From contig NZ_JABBXF010000107.1 in NCBI RefSeq assembly GCF_013030945.1, positions 1-33,772 on the forward strand: DNA of 33,772 nt, read 5' to 3'. Position 1 is the stretch's first letter. Each line of letters opens with the position of its first letter. The translations under genes and the position numbers were made by a program. The DNA comes from Streptomyces morookaense (lineage in GTDB: Bacteria; Actinomycetota; Actinomycetes; Streptomycetales; Streptomycetaceae). This document shows positions 29,629 through 33,772 of the stretch, piece by piece. A model generated the notes under the pieces. The model was not told the DNA's origin. It made no database searches and saw only the letters and a list, made by a program, of their open reading frames with translations.

Positions 29629-30225
29629 GTGTCTGCCGTGACCGCGCCCGTCGTCTCCATCGCCTACCACTCCGGCTTCGGCCACACCGCCGTCCTCGCC
29701 GAGGCCGTCCGCTCCGGCGCCGCCGCGTCCGGTGCGACCGTTCACCTGATCAAGGTCGACGAGATCACCGAGGCCCAGTGGGAGCTGCTCGACGCCTCCG
29801 ACGCGATCGTCTTCGGCTCGCCCACCTACATGGGCACCGCCTCCGGCGCCTTCCACGTCTTCGCCGAGGCGAGCTCCAAGCGCTGGGCGACCCGGGCCTG
29901 GCAGGACAAGCTGGCCGCGGGCTTCACCAACTCCGCCTCCAAGAGCGGCGACAAGCTGCACACCCTGCAGTTCTTCTCGCTGCTCGCGGCCCAGCACGGC
30001 ATGAGCTGGGTGAGCCTCAACCTGTTCCCGGGCTGGAACGCCTCCACGGCCTCCGAGAACGACCTCAACCGCCTGGGCTTCTTCCTCGGCGCCGCGGCCC
30101 AGTCCAACAACGACCAGGGTGCGGAGGCCGTCCACCAGGCGGACATCGAGACGGCGCAGCACCTGGGCCGGCGCATAACGGAGCAGGCCCGCATCTTCGC
30201 GGCCGGCCGCGCGGCGGTGGCCTGA
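29629..30225 (+). CDS. Flavodoxin-fold NAD(P)H oxidoreductase (WrbA-like)
   Basis: 198 residues. Flavodoxin-like FMN-binding fold: VSIAYHSGFGHTAVLAEAV (phosphate-binding loop after the first strand), DAIVFGSPTYMGTASGAF (second FMN loop), KLAAGFTNSASKSGDKLHTL, and a C-terminal helix with HLGRRITEQARIFA. Known: relatives reduce quinones by two electrons, protecting against semiquinones. GTG with GAGAGG 8 nt upstream; an upstream in-frame GTG (29581) falls in the third operator repeat and is unlikely. Probably repressed by the divergent HxlR regulator. The exact substrate is unknown. Confidence 0.9.
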   Translation: MSAVTAPVVSIAYHSGFGHTAVLAEAVRSGAAASGATVHLIKVDEITEAQWELLDASDAIVFGSPTYMGTASGAFHVFAEASSKRWATRAWQDKLAAGFTNSASKSGDKLHTLQFFSLLAAQHGMSWVSLNLFPGWNASTASENDLNRLGFFLGAAAQSNNDQGAEAVHQADIETAQHLGRRITEQARIFAAGRAAVA

Positions 30226-30233
30226 CGCACGAC

Positions 30234-30256
30234 GGGAGGGCGCCCGGCGCCCTCCC
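30234..30256. terminator. Hairpin between convergent flavodoxin and CAP genes
   Basis: GGGAGGGCGC (30234-30243), loop CCG, GCGCCCTCCC (30247-30256): a perfect 10-bp stem lying 8 nt after one stop and 9 nt before the other. Likely bidirectional terminator. Confidence 0.6.
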
Positions 30257-30265
30257 CTGCGGGGG

Positions 30266-31381
30266 CTAGTACCCGAAGTCCTGCGTCCACCAGGGGCCGC
30301 CGTCCCCCATGTGCACGCCCACCCCCAGCCGTTTGTACTCGCAGTTGAGGATGTTCTGGCGGTGCCCGGCGCTCTGCATCCATGCGTTCATCACCGCATG
30401 GGCGTCCGGATGTCCGCGCGCGATGTTCTCGCCGCCGAGGTTCTTGACGCCGCGCCGTGCGGCGCGGTCCCACGGCGTCCTGCCGTCGGGGTCGGTGTGG
30501 TCGAAGAAGTCCCGCCGGGCCATGTCGTCGCTGAACGACTGGGCCAGGCCGTTCAGTCTGCTGTCCGCCCGCAGCGGCTTGCAGCCCGCCCGCGCCCGTT
30601 CCTCGTTGACCAGGGACAGCACCAGGTGCGCCGCCGCGGTGTGCGGGTCGGCCAGCCTCCCGTGCAGATGGGCCGAGTCCTCCACGGCCGCGCCGGCACC
30701 CGCCGAGGCGACGCCCGCGTCGGTGGCGGTGTGCACCGACGCGGCGGTGTGCACGGTGCCCGCGTGCGGGTCCTGCTGTCCGGGCGCGGCGGCCGCCATG
30801 GGGGAGTCCGGACCGCGCCCGCGCTCGGCCCCGCGGCCGGCGCGGGCGTCCTCGGCGGTCCCGCGGTCCGGGACCGGCTGCCGTTCCTGTTCCACCACCG
30901 GCCGGGCCTGCGCCCGGTGTTCCTCGCGCCCGCCGCCCGGCGCGGCCGGCCGGGAGCGCTGGCTGGGCGTGCCGGGCTGCGGCTGGTCCGCCCGCACCTG
31001 CCCGGGTGTGCCGGCGGCACTGGTGCCCCCGGTGTCCTGGGTGGCGAGGCCCCCGCCCGGCAGCAGTCCGGAGATCATGGCCGCGGCGCCCATGGCCACG
31101 GCCGCGGACGCGCCGAGCAGGCCGGCCCGCCGGGCGGCCGGGGCGCCGCCCCGCGCCTTGATGCCCTTGGCCCGCCCGGGGCGCCGCGCACTGCGGTGAC
31201 GTCCGGCGCTGCCGTCGCCGTCGGCGGGGATGACGGGGATGGGCTGAGTGGTCGCTTCCGAAGGGTCCTCGTCGGGGCCGAGCGGCGCGGGCCGCTCTCT
31301 CGTCCGCGGGGCCCTCGCTTTCCGGGCAATCGATGCCGCTTCGTCAGCGGTGAGGGGGGCAGAGCGTCGATGGCGACCCAT
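30266..31381 (-). CDS. Membrane-anchored CAP (SCP/PR1) domain protein
   Basis: 371 residues. Layout: charged cytoplasmic N-terminus (1-85, with a TQPIPVIPADGDG stretch and a basic patch), one hydrophobic segment (LLGASAAVAMGAAAMISGLL) as membrane anchor or uncleaved signal, a disordered Pro/Gln/Arg-rich linker (about 115-240), and a C-terminal CAP domain (245-371). CAP motifs: VLSLVNEERARAGCKPL, FFDHTDPDG (His), GENIARG (Glu), GHRQNILNCEYKRLGVGV (His). This cavity triad is intact. Known: bacterial CAP proteins are exported; their biochemical roles are mostly unknown. ATG with AAGGAAGG 6 nt upstream. Inside-out topology is inferred. Confidence 0.9.
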   Translation of the reverse strand: MGRHRRSAPLTADEAASIARKARAPRTRERPAPLGPDEDPSEATTQPIPVIPADGDGSAGRHRSARRPGRAKGIKARGGAPAARRAGLLGASAAVAMGAAAMISGLLPGGGLATQDTGGTSAAGTPGQVRADQPQPGTPSQRSRPAAPGGGREEHRAQARPVVEQERQPVPDRGTAEDARAGRGAERGRGPDSPMAAAAPGQQDPHAGTVHTAASVHTATDAGVASAGAGAAVEDSAHLHGRLADPHTAAAHLVLSLVNEERARAGCKPLRADSRLNGLAQSFSDDMARRDFFDHTDPDGRTPWDRAARRGVKNLGGENIARGHPDAHAVMNAWMQSAGHRQNILNCEYKRLGVGVHMGDGGPWWTQDFGY

Positions 31382-31501
31382 CCGCTGCCTTCCTTGTGTG
31401 CTCGGCGTGAAAGTGCGTCACTCGTACGGGGGAGCCTTACGGTGCCGCGACTGTACGACATGCACTGCGGGGCCGAAGTGCTTCGTATGCAATTGGCCAG
31501 T

Positions 31502-31507
31502 TAGCGT
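31502..31507 (+). promoter_or_regulatory. -10 box TAGCGT for leaderless acyP
   Basis: TAGCGT lies 6 nt before the ATG at 31514, with no ribosome site between. No convincing -35. Confidence 0.45.
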
Positions 31508-31513
31508 GCAGAC

Positions 31514-31795
31514 ATGAACGAGAATGTCCGTCTCACGGCGTGGGTCCGTGGTCATGTGCAGGGTGTTGGCTTTCGTTGGTTCACTCGGGCCAATGCCTTG
31601 GCGATCGGTGACCTGACCGGCTTCGCCTCGAACCTCGCCGACGGACGGGTACAGGTGGTCGCCGAGGGATCCCGCGCCCACTGCGAACAATTGCTCGACT
31701 GGTTGCGGGACGGCGACACGCCCGGGCGGGTGGACGGCGTCACGGAGATCTGGGGCGTCCCGCGGGGCGGTTATGACGGTTTCGAGATGCGCTGA
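31514..31795 (+). CDS. acyP: Acylphosphatase
   Basis: 93 residues. Hydrolyses acyl phosphates such as carbamoyl phosphate or 1,3-bisphosphoglycerate. Seen: VRGHVQGVGFRWFTR with the phosphate-binding loop and catalytic Arg (R21), and GFASNLADGRVQVVAEG with catalytic Asn (N40). Full length. ATG without a ribosome site, 6 nt after TAGCGT. Linkage to smc is conserved in actinobacteria. Confidence 0.95.
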   Translation: MNENVRLTAWVRGHVQGVGFRWFTRANALAIGDLTGFASNLADGRVQVVAEGSRAHCEQLLDWLRDGDTPGRVDGVTEIWGVPRGGYDGFEMR

Positions 31796-31828
31796 CCCCC
31801 GGCCCGGCGTCCCTCGGACATTCCGTTG

Positions 31829-31845
31829 ATATGCCTTTGGCATAT
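31829..31845. promoter_or_regulatory. AT-rich inverted repeat ATATGCC-TTT-GGCATAT
   Basis: Perfect 7-bp arms with a TTT spacer, 34 nt after the acyP stop. Unusual composition for this genome. It may be an operator or an acyP transcript end hairpin; there is no U-run after it. Confidence 0.45.
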
Positions 31846-32008
31846 TCGTCCCACCGGAATTGCCTGATGGTTGCCAACTCGGCGACGGCGTGCAAGGCTG
31901 CCTTCCAACGGATGATCTCCACGCCCTACGGGCCCCGGGTGAGGAACAGCGGCGCGCATCGACGCCCCGCCACCCCTGGGACGCCTGCGGATACGGGGTG
32001 TGATCGTG

Positions 32009-32037
32009 TTGACCGTCAAACCTTTTGGTGAGACTCT
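32009..32037 (+). promoter_or_regulatory. Promoter of the small coiled-coil gene
   Basis: TTGACC (32009-32014), a 17-nt spacer, then GACTCT (32032-32037). The -35 lies in a small palindrome TTGAC-C-GTCAA (32009-32019). Predicted start near 32044, leader about 120 nt. Confidence 0.55.
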
Positions 32038-32164
32038 GGAAGCCCCGCGCACCTTAGCTGTTTGGCATTGAAACACCGCAGTAGCGATGGCAGACACCGC
32101 GGGTGCGAATCCCTCACGACCCACACCGCTTCGGTCGGTCACTCAGTGTGGAGGACCATCCATC

Positions 32165-32371
32165 ATGGCAAAGGCGCTTCTCGGTTACGTCGGCGGCTCC
32201 GACCCCCGAGTCCTCGCCGAGATGCGACGGCTTCAGCAGCGAGTCCAGGACCTGGAATCCGAGCTCATCCGGATGCAGGCCGAGAACGACGCGCTGACTG
32301 CCGCCGCTCACCACGGTGACTCGCTGCTCGACAGCATCGACGTATCCAAGGCGGAGCCTGCGCTCGCCTGA
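32165..32371 (+). CDS. Small coiled-coil protein, unknown function
   Basis: 68 residues. After a short head (AKALLGYVGGSDPRVL) comes a heptad-repeat coiled coil (EMRRLQQRVQDLESELIRMQ, then AENDAL) and an acidic tail (SLLDSIDVSKAEPALA). No DNA-binding basic region, membrane helix or cysteine. ATG with GGAGG 10 nt upstream. Good G/C-ending codons. I do not recognise a named family; from memory small hypothetical proteins sit before smc in other Streptomyces. Followed by a 9-bp terminator-like hairpin. Dimerising adaptor or SMC-related partner is speculation. Confidence 0.82.
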   Translation: MAKALLGYVGGSDPRVLAEMRRLQQRVQDLESELIRMQAENDALTAAAHHGDSLLDSIDVSKAEPALA

Positions 32372-32434
32372 CCGTAAGCCCTGCCCCGGGGGCTGGTCGG
32401 GCTGCACTGTTCAGTCAGCCGCTTCAGATTCTGC

Positions 32435-32456
32435 AAGGGACGCTCCGGCGTCCCTT
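32435..32456 (+). terminator. Hairpin after the coiled-coil gene
   Basis: AAGGGACGC (32435-32443), loop TCCG, GCGTCCCTT (32448-32456): a perfect 9-bp stem. It is followed by CGTCGTATC twice in tandem (32457-32474). Likely terminator before smc. Confidence 0.6.
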
Positions 32457-32558
32457 CGTCGTATCCGTCGTATCTTCGGCGCCCTGCCGTTTTCCTCCGC
32501 AGCCCCCTTACGTTCAGGATGTGCCCGGCACCTTCCGGGGTGAAACCGAGATGAACGG

Positions 32559-32564
32559 TAGAGT
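32559..32564 (+). promoter_or_regulatory. -10 box TAGAGT for smc
   Basis: TAGAGT lies 8 nt before the smc GTG, with no ribosome site, suggesting a leaderless or near-leaderless transcript. Confidence 0.4.
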
Positions 32565-32572
32565 CCTGCTGC

Positions 32573-33772
32573 GTGCACCTCAAGAGCCTTACCCTGCGCG
32601 GGTTCAAATCCTTCGCCTCCGCGACGACCCTGCGCTTCGAACCCGGCATCACCTGTGTCGTGGGCCCCAATGGTTCGGGTAAGTCCAACGTCGTCGACGC
32701 ACTTTCCTGGGTCATGGGCGAGCAGGGTGCCAAGTCGCTGCGCGGCGGCAAGATGGAGGACGTCATCTTCGCCGGGACCACCGGCCGCCCGCCCCTGGGC
32801 CGCGCCGAGGTCTCCCTGACCATCGACAACTCCGACGGCGCCCTGCCCATCGAGTACGCCGAGGTCACCATCACGCGGACGATGTTCCGCAACGGCGGCA
32901 GCGAGTACCAGATCAACGGCGACACCTGCCGCCTGCTCGACATCCAGGAGCTGCTGTCCGACTCCGGCATCGGGCGCGAGATGCACGTCATCGTCGGCCA
33001 GGGCCAGCTCGACTCCGTCCTGCACGCCGACCCGCTCGGCCGCCGCGCCTTCATCGAGGAGGCCGCCGGCGTCCTCAAGCACCGCAAGCGCAAGGAGAAG
33101 GCGCTGCGCAAGCTCGACGCGATGCGGGCCAACCTCGCGCGAGTCCAGGACCTGACCGACGAACTGCGCAGACAGCTCAAGCCGCTCGGCCGGCAGGCCG
33201 CGGTCGCCCGCAGGGCCGCCGTGATCCAGGCCGACCTGCGCGACGCCCGGCTGCGGCTGCTCGCCGACGACCTGGTCGCCCTGCGCGAGGCGCTGAGCGC
33301 CGAGATCGCCGACGAGGCGGCGCTCAAGTCCCGCAAGGAGACCGCGGAACAGCAGCTGCGGGAGGCGGCCCGGCGCGAGGCCGAGCTGGAGGAGCAGGTC
33401 CGCGAGCTGACGCCGCGCCTCGCCCGCGCCCAGCAGACCTGGTACGAACTCTCCCGGCTCGCCGAGCGCGTCCGCGGCACCATCGGGCTCGCCGACGCCC
33501 GCGTCACCAGCGCCACCGCGGCCCCCGCGGAGGAGCGGCGCGGCCGCGACCCGGAGGACCTGGAGCGCGAGGCGGCCCGCATCCGCGAGCAGGAGGCCGA
33601 GCTCGAAGCCGCGCTGGAGGCGGCCGGGCGGGCCCTGGAGGACACCGCCCGGCACCGCGCCGAGCTGGAGCAGCGCCTGGCGGAGGAGGAACGCCGGCTG
33701 CGCGACGCGGCCCGCGCCGTCGCCGACCGCCGCGAGCAGCTCGCCCGGCTGCACGGCCGGGTCACCGCCGCC
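32573..33772 (+). CDS. smc: Chromosome partition protein SMC, N-terminal part
   Basis: The first 400 codons are visible; the gene runs past the right edge (family length is about 1,150-1,190 residues). Condensin ATPase that organises and segregates the chromosome with ScpA/ScpB. Seen: HLKSLTLRGFKSFASATTLR, Walker A GPNGSGKS (31-38), VDALSWVMGEQGAKSLRGGK, IVGQGQLDSVLHADP (Q-loop region), RRAFIEEAAGVLKHRKRKEK, then the first arm of the long coiled coil from about residue 170, rich in Glu, Arg and Ala. The GTG is chosen because the conserved N-terminus begins there; TAGAGT lies 8 nt upstream. Confidence 0.96.
   Translation, partial: MHLKSLTLRGFKSFASATTLRFEPGITCVVGPNGSGKSNVVDALSWVMGEQGAKSLRGGKMEDVIFAGTTGRPPLGRAEVSLTIDNSDGALPIEYAEVTITRTMFRNGGSEYQINGDTCRLLDIQELLSDSGIGREMHVIVGQGQLDSVLHADPLGRRAFIEEAAGVLKHRKRKEKALRKLDAMRANLARVQDLTDELRRQLKPLGRQAAVARRAAVIQADLRDARLRLLADDLVALREALSAEIADEAALKSRKETAEQQLREAARREAELEEQVRELTPRLARAQQTWYELSRLAERVRGTIGLADARVTSATAAPAEERRGRDPEDLEREAARIREQEAELEAALEAAGRALEDTARHRAELEQRLAEEERRLRDAARAVADRREQLARLHGRVTAA

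Larger units (their letters stand above)
31796..32164. other. 369-base intergenic region, acyP to small coiled-coil gene
   Basis: Holds an AT-rich inverted repeat (31829-31845), a good promoter (32009-32037), and a leader of about 120 nt before the next gene. Short open frames here have poor codon bias and are not called. A GGG-TGCGAAT-CCC mini-hairpin at about 32101-32113 recalls a tRNA T-arm but the rest of a tRNA is missing. Confidence 0.55.

Noticed and set aside
32045..32125. tRNA-like sequence with GGG-TGCGAAT-CCC arm
   Set aside because: No matching acceptor, D-arm or anticodon arm; the T-loop lacks TTC. Probably coincidence in a leader.

Overview
The window is very GC-rich (about 70% or more), its genes have G or C at nearly every third codon position, and GTG and TTG starts are common. 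It carries actinobacterial hallmarks: a conservon-type NIT/HAMP sensor kinase, a HupS nucleoid protein with a lysine-rich tail, an F420 guanylyltransferase, a DUF3515 lipoprotein, and the coaD-DUF177-rpmF-rnc-mutM-acyP-smc block. The gene order matches, from memory, the core-chromosome segment SCO5544-SCO5577 of Streptomyces coelicolor. I infer a Streptomyces (or close relative) core region. I see no transposase, phage gene, CRISPR array or integration scar.

Left part (1-11.4 kb): a conservon kinase (cvnA1-like, minus strand, 3' end beyond the window) leads away from a 60-codon peptide gene with an internal repeat, an FAH-family hydrolase that overlaps gltX, and a HAD phosphatase. A five-gene tRNA array follows (Gln-Glu-Glu-Gln-Glu) with a clear promoter and terminator. 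Next come two overlapping MEDS-domain genes that look like a partner-switch pair (STAS and degenerate anti-sigma ATPase). The IclR regulator ndgR/areB is divergent from leuCD, with a perfect inverted repeat between them.

Middle (11.4-21 kb): a small helical protein, hupS, a cold-shock-like small protein and cofC/fbiD on the minus strand, then plsC-gpsA-ddl (phospholipid precursor and peptidoglycan supply). DUF3515 and a stand-alone Lrp/AsnC ligand domain lie on the minus strand, followed by thiL-thiD (thiamine) and rpmB.

Right part (20-33.8 kb): a DAK2/FakA-like fatty-acid kinase, recG, rsmD and coaD; a DivIVA-like coiled-coil protein with a duplicated module; DUF177-rpmF-rnc-mutM; a redox-type HxlR regulator divergent from a flavodoxin-like oxidoreductase; a membrane-anchored CAP protein; acyP; a 68-residue coiled-coil protein; and the first 400 codons of smc.

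Two genome-scale patterns stand out. First, about eleven genes have a TANNNT-like -10 box 6-9 nt before an ATG/GTG with no Shine-Dalgarno sequence, pointing to leaderless mRNAs. Second, every convergent gene junction carries a GC-rich hairpin, and three of these junctions carry copies of a dispersed Streptomyces-type intergenic repeat. The best candidates for undescribed biology are the repeat-bearing 60-residue peptide, the MEDS-STAS/MEDS-ATPase pair with altered key residues, and the 17-bp operator repeats of the HxlR/flavodoxin module.
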